From Rhizobium sp. NXC24 (GTDB lineage Bacteria > Pseudomonadota > Alphaproteobacteria > Rhizobiales > Rhizobiaceae), in the NCBI RefSeq assembly GCF_002944315.1, contig NZ_CP024311.1, positions 3,533,501-3,597,500 on the forward strand: a stretch of DNA of 64,000 bases. Direction: 5' to 3'. How positions within the stretch are numbered: position 1 is the stretch's first letter; each line of letters begins with the position of its first letter. This document shows positions 36,645 to 46,310 of this stretch, one piece after another. The position numbers and the translations under genes were made by a program. Under the pieces are notes generated by a model. The model ran no database searches, was not told the origin of the DNA, and was given only the letters and a program-made list of their open reading frames with translations.

Positions 36645-38141
36645 TCAACTCATCCATTCCACCAGGAGAGACCTGCTCATCCACGGCAGGCGAACCACGC
36701 TGAGGCCCCAGGGCAACTGGCCGAGGAGGATGTCAAAGTCCAGCGCGTCGACCTGCAGCAGAGTATTGTCGCCACGGCGCGAGAGCTTGCCGGGGCGCAC
36801 CAGAAAGGTGCCGCGCAGAGCGTCAACGGAAGCGTCGCCAAGTGCGCCCCAATGGCAGATCACGGCCTTAAGCAAAGCGCTACACTCGTCTTCCTCCGCG
36901 GCGGTCAGTTCGACAGGAGCATCGGTCGGCTCATCGAGCGGCAAGTTGCAGAGGAGCTTTGGCAGGACCAGCGCATATTCGGGGGGCCGTCGTCCGCCGG
37001 CGGCGAGGAAATGCAGCAGGCAGAGCGCCCGACCCGGCTGAACGAGGGCGCCGTCCACCGCAATGCCCAATGCCTCGAACAGGCGCGGCAGGAACGGGTG
37101 CAGCAGGATCAGCCCGGCGCATTCGACAAAGATGCCCTCTTCGAGTTCGAGCGATGCGCCCGTCTCCTCGCTCGGGCCGTGCATCGGACGCGGTGCCGTG
37201 GCTCGCCCCGGCGTTTCATCGGATCGCGTCCGCAGTCCCACGGCGGCGCGCAGGCCGCGGACGACCGATGCCGGGAGCTGCCGCGGCCCGGGTTCTGCCA
37301 ACGCATCGTGTACCCATTCGGTGACGGCCTCAGTGGCAGCCGGTCCCCTGCCCGATGCCGCCTCGAGAGCGACGACCTGCCACAGCTCTTCGCCGAATTG
37401 TCCAACCATGTCGGACGGAGCCGAAACCTCCTGCATCTCGGCGAGGAGGTTGCGGACAAGGGCGACCGCCTCGGGTGCAGCCGTCCGTAACAGGGCATCG
37501 AGGAAGGATGGTGAGAACTGCCGCACCAAACGAGCTCGCATGGCGGGCGCCGTGATCGCCGCCAGCAGGGCGCGGCCGGTCCCCGCCATGGGTGCGATAC
37601 CGTTCCAGGACGCCGTCATCGCCGCCTCGAGCGACTGTCCATTGGGCAACCGAAACCACCATGGCAGCCTGCCGGTCGTGAGGAAGTGGAGGAACGCCCG
37701 GTTGAGGAACTGGACACCCGTCCGACGCTCGATCCCGCCGGCAGCGTCCGTGTCGTCGGCGGTTAGGTGCGACCCGCCACCGATGGCGCCGTGGCGGCGC
37801 TGCAGTGCGCCGCCACGGCCCGCGGCGCGGTCGTCGATCTCGCGTCTCAGCGCCTCGGTCACCGCGCCAACGAAATCGCGCTCGAAGGTCTCGGCGGAGA
37901 ACGATCCGGCGTCGATGAGGAGGCTGTCGATCGACCAGTATTCGTCGGGTGGGGCGATGCGATCGAGCGTCTCCCCGAGCGCCGGACCGAGCCAATCGCG
38001 ACACAGGCCGGCAACCCGGCGTTGGAGCGCAAAGCCATCCGCTTCACTGACCGGAAGGTTTACCTCGACGATCTGGCGCCGGATGACATGGGGCTGCACG
38101 GCCGGCCCGGCACGGATCATGGTGCGTGAGGGACCGGCCAT
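36645..38141 (-). CDS. eCIS tape-measure protein (Pvc14/Afp14-like, CIS_TMP)
   Basis: The 498-residue protein begins with the family block PHVIRRQIVEVNLPVSEADG, then WSIDSLLIDAGSFSAETFER, as in contractile injection system tape-measure proteins. The middle is Ala/Gly/Arg-rich, and the C-terminal half has FVECAGLILLHPFLPRLFEA and WGLSVVRLPWMSRSLLVEW. Its role would be to set tube length during assembly. Its ATG overlaps the stop of the large upstream gene by one base. The DUF4157 gene follows after 14 bases. Confidence 0.8.
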   Translation of the reverse strand: MAGPSRTMIRAGPAVQPHVIRRQIVEVNLPVSEADGFALQRRVAGLCRDWLGPALGETLDRIAPPDEYWSIDSLLIDAGSFSAETFERDFVGAVTEALRREIDDRAAGRGGALQRRHGAIGGGSHLTADDTDAAGGIERRTGVQFLNRAFLHFLTTGRLPWWFRLPNGQSLEAAMTASWNGIAPMAGTGRALLAAITAPAMRARLVRQFSPSFLDALLRTAAPEAVALVRNLLAEMQEVSAPSDMVGQFGEELWQVVALEAASGRGPAATEAVTEWVHDALAEPGPRQLPASVVRGLRAAVGLRTRSDETPGRATAPRPMHGPSEETGASLELEEGIFVECAGLILLHPFLPRLFEALGIAVDGALVQPGRALCLLHFLAAGGRRPPEYALVLPKLLCNLPLDEPTDAPVELTAAEEDECSALLKAVICHWGALGDASVDALRGTFLVRPGKLSRRGDNTLLQVDALDFDILLGQLPWGLSVVRLPWMSRSLLVEWMS

Positions 38142-41100
38142 CAGCCCACCTCCACGAAGATCGTTTCGGAAACGTTGCAGCCATCCTTGGTGAACGCCGT
38201 AACGGTTATGCGCTTCTGACCGGAAGAAAGGAACGTCGTGTCGAACGGGTTGGAGTGGCCGAGTGCCGGGGCTGCGTCCTGGACCTCCCAGAGATAGCTG
38301 AGGCCGGGATCAGGGTCCGCGGTGACAGCTGCCCAAAGCGCAGCACCATTCTGCTTGGTCTCGATGGTCAGCCTGATATCGGGCTCGTTGCAGATTGGCG
38401 TGGGACCCGAGACCGGGGGGCACTTGTTCCATGTCATCCCCCCGAACGGCGGTATCCTGATCCATTCCGCGCCGTCGACGATGATCTGGGTGCCCCCATC
38501 GTTGCTGTAGATGAACAGCTTCTCTTCCCTGATGGTGCTGTCGCCATTGGGATGTCGGTACTCGATGAGGACATTCATCTTGATCTCGAACGGCAGGCAC
38601 TCGAAGTGGTCGATCCACAGGGTGCCGAGCCGTCCCGGATCAGCGGCTTCATAGGAGGTTTCAAACCATTGGGGGCCGCCGGGCCGCGACAGATCCGGAT
38701 TGTTGCCCATCAGCTCGTTGATCTGTTTGAGCCACTTCCTGACCGTTCCCGGGAACCTGCCAGTGGTTAGCTGGCCGGGCGTTGCCTGAAGGAGCGGTTC
38801 GATTTCGCCGCCCAGGTCGATGGCGTTGCCCGACTCTGTCCAGACCACGAACGAGAGCTTGGTGAGTTCGTAGTTGAGGTATTTCGTTACGGTACCGGGG
38901 TCGGGCATCCACAAGCGGTGACCGCGGCGAATGAAGACGCCGCCACAGGGGAGATCGCAGGGTGGCTCGCACTCGTGGATGACGCCCATGCTGTTGGTGC
39001 AGGCCCTGTCGTCGCGGACGTCGATGTTGGCCTGCTTGCCGCTGGGTGTCGGATCGGTGGTGAAGGCGCCACCGGCAAAGAGTGTGCCGTTGACGTCGTA
39101 GGGTGGAGTTCCTCCGCCGATGTCGACCGTCGCGGTGTAGGTGCCATCGTCGTTGCAGTGGAATTTCGGAGCGCCGATGCTGATCTGGGTAGCGACCGTG
39201 ACTGACTGGGCGGCGGCTTCGACCCCGGCGCTGTCGCGCAGCTTCAGACTGTGCTGCCCCACCGCGAGGGAGAGCGGACTGCTCAGGGGCTGGTAGGCGG
39301 CGTTGTCGACCTTGATTTGGTAGGGCGCCGTGCCGTCCTGCACCGTGATGGTTACCGGGGCCTTGTCGTTCTGCCCTGTGCAGCCAACTGTCGCCGTGAA
39401 GGTCGGTGGCGGGACGACGACGCACTCGTGGGTGAACTCTATCCTGGCCGAGCAGCCGCGGCTGTCGACGACCTCTATCTGGACCGTCGAACCGCTCGGC
39501 GCCGGCTTGGTGGTGAAGGTGGTGCCGGTGATGAGGTCGCCGTTGATCCGGAACGGAGCGGTACCGCCCTTGATGGCAACGGTGGAGACGAATTGGTCGC
39601 CGCTGCAATCAAAGCCGATTTCCTCTAGAACGAGCACGTCAGCGACGGTGATCTCCTGCTCGGTGGCCTCGGTGCCGTCGGCGTCGCGGACCCTGAGCTT
39701 GTGCCTGCCGGGCTGCAGCGACAGCGGGTTGATCAACGGGCTGTATTCCCGGTCGTCGACGGCAACGTCATACGGAGCAACCCCGCCCCTGACTTCGATC
39801 GAGACGTTGGCAAACCCTTTGGCGCTCGTACATCCGATGCCGATGGTGAAGACGGGCGGCTCCTTGGGGAGGACGTAGTTGACCGCGAGGCCCTCGCTCG
39901 ACACCCGGTACGGCAGGTAAAAATCAGCGATGACAACGCCGTTCGGCAGGGCGCTGACGGTCTTGGCGATCAGCTGGGTCGATGTGTCGTCGAGGCCAGG
40001 GCGCGTACGATAGCCGCCCAACGGGATCTTGCCGGTCAGCGAGCCGATCAGCAGTTCGACATCGGCGTTTCCCACCAGCGCCTGGTTGCTGCCGATGCGG
40101 GTAATGGCCTCAAGCAGTTCATCGCTCGGCGGCGTGCCGATGCCTGACGCGCGCTGGCGCGCGACGACCTCGATATCGGTCGGCTGGCCCCGATCGTCGA
40201 TCGCGGTCAAGCGATCGGGGGCGTCTTCCCTGGTAGTCTCGGCGAAAATCGCCTCCGCCCTGATCCGGATACCCTCTGGTGTGGTGTCACGCCTGTCATC
40301 GCCATGATAAACGACGATGAAGGTACCGCCGAACGGCGCTCCCGCCTTGTGCTGAATTCCGGGATGCTCGGCCAGGAAATTGGTGAGGACCTGGCGCTTG
40401 CGCAGTTCGGCGATGCGGCGCAGATACTCGTCACGGAGCGAATTGATCGACTCCAGCCTGCCGCCGAACAGGATTGCCTCACAAAGGTCGACGAACTGCT
40501 CGATGGGCGCAAAGCTCTGCAGGTCCGATACGGACGCTTGGACCAGCAGAGACCGGTAAAACCGAATCAGTGCCAGCAGGTCCTGGTACCGGTTGAGAAA
40601 CGTCGGATGGAGCAGCGCTTCAAGACGGTTGGGAAGCACGTCTGCGACCGAACTGACGTAATATATGATTGCCGCAAGAGCGTGCCTCTGGGCCGAGATG
40701 TCGGTGGGGCCGAACAAGTCGCGGAAGAGGAGCTGCAGGGCGGCGATCGTGATCCCGCTCTGATCGATCTCCGCGTAGGGACGCGACTGAAAGTACGTGA
40801 GGTTTTTCTCGTACCCCGCTCCGATCGTCTTCTTGGTATACTTGAAGGTGGGCACATACCGTTTTAGCAGCGGCAGCTTCGGGAAGTCGGCGGGGCGCTC
40901 TTCCTCTACCTCCGGCGTGGGAACTTCGTAGACCTGCCGCGCCGCTTCGGCGAGCGAGGACAGCAGGTCCTCGCGCAGCGCATCGTAGAGCGCTTCCAGA
41001 TCCTGGAAGATGGCGCCGTTGCTGCCGAGGTCGACCGGCTGGCTTTCGTCATAGGCGCCGGTGTGGAGGGCAATGATGTCGATGGGCAGCCGGTAGTTCG

Positions 41101-42574
41101 ACTTGAGCGCTATCAGCGTGCTCATTACCGGCAGGTAGGGCTTGCCCAGATGCCCTTCGATGCGCAGGAAATTGTAGGGCTCGAGATCGTAGCGCAACGG
41201 ATCGAGGACGAAATTGGGCGCCACCGGGCTGTACTCGTCGGACCTGTAGCCGAGGTTCTGGTTGGCCCGGTTATGGCCGCTCTTTTCGCCGTTCCACAGG
41301 CGGTAGAGCGGCGGCGTGCCGGTCCCGGCGTAGTAGTAGGGGACGGCCCTGGTGGCGAGCGGCCTGTCGCCCAGTGTGCTTGGCGTGATCCTGATCTGCG
41401 GATCGAGGCGGCCTTGCGCATCGACGCTCGGCAAGATCGGGGCACTGGTGAAGCACTCCGTCATTTCGACCAGCCGCGCGAAGAGCCGCAGCAACTCCTC
41501 GGTTTCGCCAGAGCAATCGCCAACAGCGGGGGAAACGAGGAAGCGTTGGCGATAGTGGCCGGGCTGGCTCGAGGGGTCGGGATTGACGAGCCCAAGCATC
41601 AGGTGACGCGGAAACAATCCCTCGGGTGGGCAGCAGGCGCAGATCAATTCGGCACCCTTCCAGCGGAACTCGTCATAAGCGCGGACGAGATCGTCGAACA
41701 GATCGACATAGTATTGCAGGAAATGGACCTGCGCCGGATCGGTGAGCGCGACATCGAGGAAGCCGAAGGTCGCTTCGAAGTTGGCAAACGGATCGGTCGG
41801 ATGGGCTGGCTTGAGCAGCTGCTCGAAGGCGGTGTAGGCAGCGCTCAGCGCGTCGCCCATGGCGCCGGCGAGACCTGTTGACCGGAAGATGCGGAAGAAG
41901 GCCTCGTAGACGTCGTTCGAGGTTACGGGGTTCGAGTTGAGCACGTCGAAGCGGCGCAGACGGATGTCGGGCAGGTTCAGCCGATCGGCGAGCGCCTTGT
42001 CGATGTCGGTTGAGGTCAGGCCCTCGCCGAGGCCCTCAGCTGCAGCGATGATCGCATCGAGGTTCTTGCGCTCGATCAACAGCCGCCGGACCGTGGCGGT
42101 GATTTCCGAGCCCTTGTCGTCGCAACTGTTCGGGCTGCAGTTTCTCAGACCTTCCTTCTTCAACTCGAGGAACAACACGACCGCCTTGTCGGCCAAAAAT
42201 TTCATCGGGCTATCGAGCAGGGTGGTGTTGGGCTCGCCGGAAGGGAACAACTCCCAGAGCGGATACCCGGCAAACGGTGGATACTTGACGTCGGTCGGGG
42301 TGGTATAGGCGCGGTAGGACACCAGTGAGACGTCTTCGGGTTCAACGATGAGGTAGCCCTCGGAGGTGACGCCGCAGCCCCTCGACAGCAGTATGGCGGG
42401 ACCGGCCCCGGTGTCGAGTTTGATCTCCAACCCGCAGACGATACCGATACCGATTAGGTGCGACCGCGTCAGCCTGGTCTGCTGATCGAGGTAGTAGAAC
42501 ACATCGTTGAGATGTCGGTTGCTCAGCACCTGGTTGGCTTCGAAGACCGGAAAGTGATCAATCAGGACGTCCAT
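38141..42574 (-). CDS. Large eCIS protein with duplicated adhesin-type repeats, probable tail fibre
   Basis: The 1,477-residue protein occupies the Pvc13 (tail fibre) place. The N-terminal 890 residues begin LIDHFPVFEANQVLSNRHL and are otherwise unrecognised. Residues about 900-1210 contain four SprB/PKD-like repeats in the order A-B-A-B: A ends APYDVAVDDREYSPL or APYQIKVDNAAYQPL, and B has GGTAPFRINGDL or GGTPPYDVNGTL and closes with HEC. The C-terminus ends in a further PKD-like strand set. Such repeats usually bind surfaces or glycans. A cage-like baseplate component is the alternative. The start overlaps no gene; the baseplate gene stops 22 bases upstream. Confidence 0.7.
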   Translation of the reverse strand: MDVLIDHFPVFEANQVLSNRHLNDVFYYLDQQTRLTRSHLIGIGIVCGLEIKLDTGAGPAILLSRGCGVTSEGYLIVEPEDVSLVSYRAYTTPTDVKYPPFAGYPLWELFPSGEPNTTLLDSPMKFLADKAVVLFLELKKEGLRNCSPNSCDDKGSEITATVRRLLIERKNLDAIIAAAEGLGEGLTSTDIDKALADRLNLPDIRLRRFDVLNSNPVTSNDVYEAFFRIFRSTGLAGAMGDALSAAYTAFEQLLKPAHPTDPFANFEATFGFLDVALTDPAQVHFLQYYVDLFDDLVRAYDEFRWKGAELICACCPPEGLFPRHLMLGLVNPDPSSQPGHYRQRFLVSPAVGDCSGETEELLRLFARLVEMTECFTSAPILPSVDAQGRLDPQIRITPSTLGDRPLATRAVPYYYAGTGTPPLYRLWNGEKSGHNRANQNLGYRSDEYSPVAPNFVLDPLRYDLEPYNFLRIEGHLGKPYLPVMSTLIALKSNYRLPIDIIALHTGAYDESQPVDLGSNGAIFQDLEALYDALREDLLSSLAEAARQVYEVPTPEVEEERPADFPKLPLLKRYVPTFKYTKKTIGAGYEKNLTYFQSRPYAEIDQSGITIAALQLLFRDLFGPTDISAQRHALAAIIYYVSSVADVLPNRLEALLHPTFLNRYQDLLALIRFYRSLLVQASVSDLQSFAPIEQFVDLCEAILFGGRLESINSLRDEYLRRIAELRKRQVLTNFLAEHPGIQHKAGAPFGGTFIVVYHGDDRRDTTPEGIRIRAEAIFAETTREDAPDRLTAIDDRGQPTDIEVVARQRASGIGTPPSDELLEAITRIGSNQALVGNADVELLIGSLTGKIPLGGYRTRPGLDDTSTQLIAKTVSALPNGVVIADFYLPYRVSSEGLAVNYVLPKEPPVFTIGIGCTSAKGFANVSIEVRGGVAPYDVAVDDREYSPLINPLSLQPGRHKLRVRDADGTEATEQEITVADVLVLEEIGFDCSGDQFVSTVAIKGGTAPFRINGDLITGTTFTTKPAPSGSTVQIEVVDSRGCSARIEFTHECVVVPPPTFTATVGCTGQNDKAPVTITVQDGTAPYQIKVDNAAYQPLSSPLSLAVGQHSLKLRDSAGVEAAAQSVTVATQISIGAPKFHCNDDGTYTATVDIGGGTPPYDVNGTLFAGGAFTTDPTPSGKQANIDVRDDRACTNSMGVIHECEPPCDLPCGGVFIRRGHRLWMPDPGTVTKYLNYELTKLSFVVWTESGNAIDLGGEIEPLLQATPGQLTTGRFPGTVRKWLKQINELMGNNPDLSRPGGPQWFETSYEAADPGRLGTLWIDHFECLPFEIKMNVLIEYRHPNGDSTIREEKLFIYSNDGGTQIIVDGAEWIRIPPFGGMTWNKCPPVSGPTPICNEPDIRLTIETKQNGAALWAAVTADPDPGLSYLWEVQDAAPALGHSNPFDTTFLSSGQKRITVTAFTKDGCNVSETIFVEVG

Positions 42575-42596
42575 GGCGATCCTCACAGTACAGGTT

Positions 42597-45500
42597 TCAG
42601 AGCGTCGTCCGACGCGTGTAGTTTCCCAGGGCGGTGTTATCGAGACGAACCGGGTTGCCGTCGCTGCCGTCGTCGCAATCGTGCAGCGTGGCGCCGGGAT
42701 AGATGTTGCGCAGGCGGCCGAGGAGCGTGACGACAGCCCAGAGCCAGTAGGAGACGTCGCGGTAGGCGCTGTAGCGACTGTTAAGCAGTTCCTCGATGGC
42801 CTCGGCCGTGCCGCTCCTGAAGGTCATGCCCGTCGGGAGATCGGGGCCGGGTGGCGTAAAGGTGCCGAGCGTGTCGAAGGTAGTGCCGGAGGCAATGCTG
42901 AATTTCATCCACTCATGGAATGCTGTCCCGTAGGCGGTCACAATGGTCCGGGCCTCCTTGCAGGTCGTCGTCGCGGTAGGCTGGGGACTGGTGAGACCGG
43001 CCGCGAGCATGGCCTCGACGCGCTCGACCAGACGCTCGTCGGTCCAGTCGATCTTTGCGTTGGCCTCCAGCCACTGGGACCAAGCCCATTCGAAGCGCTC
43101 GAACTGCCAGCCGTTGAGAGCAATCTCGACAAAGTGCGCCGTCATCAGCGTCCTTACCTTTTCCCACAGCGGGGCGAGGATGATGGGCGAGGCGATGGCA
43201 TCGGGTGCGGGCCCTGTCTGGAACAGCGCGCCAATCATGAGGTTGAGCGCCGCGGCATCGAGGAATACGAACTTCCTGTCGTCGTACCAGTCGACGAAGA
43301 TCGTGCTGAAGGCGTGGTAGATCGCAGTGGCGGCGGCGCAGGCCTCTTCGTGGCTGGGCGACATGCCGTCCGCTATCTGCCCCTCGGAAACCAGGAGGTC
43401 AGCGAGGTCGATGACGATCTCGTCGCAGGGGTCCTCGACGAAGCCGTCACTACCAACCCAGCAGATCTTGGGCAGAAGGTGTGAAGGCGTCTCCTGCCGG
43501 ATGGTGCGATCGGCGAAACGGCGCAGGTCGAGATTACTGGTGTACTGCCGGGTCCAGCCGGGCATGACGACGGTCAGCCGGAACGAATAGGAATCCTCGT
43601 TACCGCAAGTCGCACAGCCGTCGTCGCAGCAGGCAGGGTAGAGCGCATCACCGATGAACTTGGGGCGCAGCAGCAGGTGCTCCACCACAATCAGCCGTTG
43701 GTTCGCACTCCATGCCAGCAACTCGCCGCGAATGACCTCGGCCGCGGCAGGCGTGTCGAACTCGTTCGGATGCCGGCCAAGTTCGACCGACGTGGCATCG
43801 TGCAGCGCCAGGGCTATGGGGGCCGGCGGCGCAGAGATGACGTAGGCCTGGGGGCGGATCATGAGCTCGATGAGCGCGCGGTAGGCGGCCTGCCTGGCAG
43901 CGGTCTCATCGGCCGCGGCGACGGTGACCTGCCCCTTGAACCACAGCCGCTTGTTGCGGTCGACGAGCTCGAAATCGACCGGATAGCCGGCTGCCGAGAG
44001 GGCACCGACGGTCAGTACGAAGGTTAGCCCGGGGAAGCCCAGCAGCAGGCTGATGCGTTCCTTGAGACCGGGGTAGTTCTCCGGCGACAGCGGTGCCTTG
44101 GTATAGTCGAAGGCGCGGGCGCGATCGCGGCTGATCGCCGGATAGCGCGTCAGGAAGCCGATCTTGTCCTCGATCAGCCGGGCCTGCGCCACCGGCTTGC
44201 CGGACGCGTTTGTGAGCAGCAGGGCGTACTCGCTGAACTGCTCGCCGAAGCGGGCAAGCAGATGATCGAGGAAGCGGTTGCGCCGCTCATGATACTCGGG
44301 AAGGGTCTCCAGCAGCGGCTGGACGGCCGCCGCCGAGGGTGGCGTCATGCCGGCAATCTCACTGCCGGGCGAACCGAAATCCTTGACGAAATAGGTATGC
44401 TTGACGCCCGGATCGAGCGAAAACAGGTCGGCGCCGTGTGCCAGCTGCGTCACCGAATTGCCCAGCAGTTGCTCGAAGACCATCAGATAGGACTTGAGAT
44501 CGTTTGCCTGCGCGACACGCGCCGGTGGCGCCCTGGACGACAGGCCGGCGGGACTGACGCCATACGTCGCCGGCAGGCTGTACTGCATCGGCGTATAGTC
44601 TTCGGCGGCACGCGGCGTCCCCTTCGGGATCACGAGGTTCTTGGCCGTGCTCGGATTCTTCGGCCGCTCGGCGTCGCCACGCAGCTGGAGCAGCGTGTCC
44701 ATCGCTTCATCCAGCCGGGGCCGCAAGGGCAGACCATTCTTGTAGAACAGGAAGCGTGACTGGTTATGGTAGAGGCGCGGCTGGTGGCGGCTCGCGACGA
44801 ACAGCAGCCAGGTCGCGCTCAGCTTGTTTGGATCGAACACCGGCTGGCCCTCGACCCAGCTGGGATCGGCCGCGCCCTTGACGGCATTGCCCTCGGAATC
44901 GTACTTGGTCAGTCGCAGCTGGTTGACCGCGACCAACCCGGGAATCTCCATCAGCCGGTTGATGATGTCGGAGCCGCGCAGCGTGGTCTTCAGCGCCGCA
45001 GCGTCAAGGTCGGCAGCATCTATAAAGCCGTTCTCAAGCGCCGGACCGTTGAAGATATCCTCGATCGCAACGCCGGCGTCGCGCTGCTCCTGCAGGGTGC
45101 GGAAGCGGATGGGTGGGCCGAAATATTGCTCGATCTCGAACCAGATTTCGGCCTGCACGCGCTCGATGTCGGCATCGGGCTCAACCTCGATGTCGGCGCA
45201 CACCGCAACTTCCTCGATGCCGACGGCGGAAATGCTGCAATAGTCTTCGTCGAGATTGCGGTGCGACTGGAGGACCCTGCGGGCGTCCGCCACCGCATCG
45301 CCTGCCGCCTTAGCTTTCTTGCGATAGCGCGCAATGAAACCCTGGTCCGTATTGTCGCCGAACAAGGTCTTCCAGCCGGCGAGTTTTGCAGCGGACCTGA
45401 CCGTCGTGTCGGCGAAGACCCGCAGCGCAGCGTGGTCAATGACGATCGAGGTCGCAAGCGCCGGATCCGCCGGATCGGGGCTCGGAATATCAATCCGGAA

Positions 45501-46310
45501 GCTGAGGAAGAAGATGCCGCGCCAATGCTCGCGGATATAGGCGCTGCGCTGGTCGTCGTTCTTGGTGGCGTCAGTGAGGAGATTGTAGGTCTTGGTGGCG
45601 CTCAGCCAGGTCAGAGTCACCGTGAAACTCTCATCGCCGTTGACGAAGCGCCGCCACGGTTCGCCGCCGAGCAGCGACATGTCGGGGAAGCGCAGTTCCA
45701 TGGCGACCGGGTGTGGGCGCTGATCTGCCTCGCGATGCACTGTGTTGGAAACGATCATCCGATCGTTCAGGTCACCGAGCTCGGGATCGTCCTCGAGTTC
45801 GAGGAGCGTCTCGTAGAGCCCTCGTGCCCAAGCTTCCCGCGGCGCCGGGGTGACATCGGCGGGCGCGCTGAAGGAGAGCTTGAGCTCGTCGTTCTCGCAC
45901 CAGGCGAAGTAGCTCGCCTCGCAGGCGCAAGCCTTGCAGGTCAGCCAGGCATTGCGGACCTTGGGCCGATCGATCAACAGGCGGCGGAAATCGTCCGGAG
46001 TGGTCGGGTTAACGGTGAGGATATCGCGGGCGGTGAAGAACGGCTGGTTGGGATAGGGATCCGCCGGGCTGGCGGTGTCGCTGCGTGTGAGGAGGTCTGC
46101 GATATCCCAGTCGATCCGGTAGCCGATATCGGTGATGGCGTAGCACAACGACTCGAGGATGGTGATGCCGGGATCGTGGATATTGTAGTCGGTCCAGTGG
46201 GCGCTGCCGGCACTGGCGATGTAACCGACGCCTTCGCGGCGCAGCGCATCGAAGTCCTGCGCGGGAGCCAGTGCGGGTTCCTTGGTCAATGTCGGTGACT
46301 GGGCGTTCAT
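42597..46310 (-). CDS. eCIS baseplate wedge protein (Pvc12/Afp12-like)
   Basis: The 1,237-residue protein begins MNAQSPTLTKEPAL and has the family-like opening AHWTDYNIHDPGITILESL with GYRIDWDIADLL. A later segment carries a paired CXXC, CCDDGCATCGNE, possibly a metal or disulfide site. In PVC/Afp particles the equivalent protein forms the outer baseplate. The ATG overlaps the preceding stop by four bases (46307-46310). The length exceeds Pvc12 of Photorhabdus by a few hundred residues, as remembered. Confidence 0.8.
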   Translation of the reverse strand: MNAQSPTLTKEPALAPAQDFDALRREGVGYIASAGSAHWTDYNIHDPGITILESLCYAITDIGYRIDWDIADLLTRSDTASPADPYPNQPFFTARDILTVNPTTPDDFRRLLIDRPKVRNAWLTCKACACEASYFAWCENDELKLSFSAPADVTPAPREAWARGLYETLLELEDDPELGDLNDRMIVSNTVHREADQRPHPVAMELRFPDMSLLGGEPWRRFVNGDESFTVTLTWLSATKTYNLLTDATKNDDQRSAYIREHWRGIFFLSFRIDIPSPDPADPALATSIVIDHAALRVFADTTVRSAAKLAGWKTLFGDNTDQGFIARYRKKAKAAGDAVADARRVLQSHRNLDEDYCSISAVGIEEVAVCADIEVEPDADIERVQAEIWFEIEQYFGPPIRFRTLQEQRDAGVAIEDIFNGPALENGFIDAADLDAAALKTTLRGSDIINRLMEIPGLVAVNQLRLTKYDSEGNAVKGAADPSWVEGQPVFDPNKLSATWLLFVASRHQPRLYHNQSRFLFYKNGLPLRPRLDEAMDTLLQLRGDAERPKNPSTAKNLVIPKGTPRAAEDYTPMQYSLPATYGVSPAGLSSRAPPARVAQANDLKSYLMVFEQLLGNSVTQLAHGADLFSLDPGVKHTYFVKDFGSPGSEIAGMTPPSAAAVQPLLETLPEYHERRNRFLDHLLARFGEQFSEYALLLTNASGKPVAQARLIEDKIGFLTRYPAISRDRARAFDYTKAPLSPENYPGLKERISLLLGFPGLTFVLTVGALSAAGYPVDFELVDRNKRLWFKGQVTVAAADETAARQAAYRALIELMIRPQAYVISAPPAPIALALHDATSVELGRHPNEFDTPAAAEVIRGELLAWSANQRLIVVEHLLLRPKFIGDALYPACCDDGCATCGNEDSYSFRLTVVMPGWTRQYTSNLDLRRFADRTIRQETPSHLLPKICWVGSDGFVEDPCDEIVIDLADLLVSEGQIADGMSPSHEEACAAATAIYHAFSTIFVDWYDDRKFVFLDAAALNLMIGALFQTGPAPDAIASPIILAPLWEKVRTLMTAHFVEIALNGWQFERFEWAWSQWLEANAKIDWTDERLVERVEAMLAAGLTSPQPTATTTCKEARTIVTAYGTAFHEWMKFSIASGTTFDTLGTFTPPGPDLPTGMTFRSGTAEAIEELLNSRYSAYRDVSYWLWAVVTLLGRLRNIYPGATLHDCDDGSDGNPVRLDNTALGNYTRRTTL

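Noticed and set aside
44766-46298. 510-codon plus-strand frame over the second baseplate gene
   Set aside because: Shadow frame; the minus strand has clear family motifs and operon overlaps.
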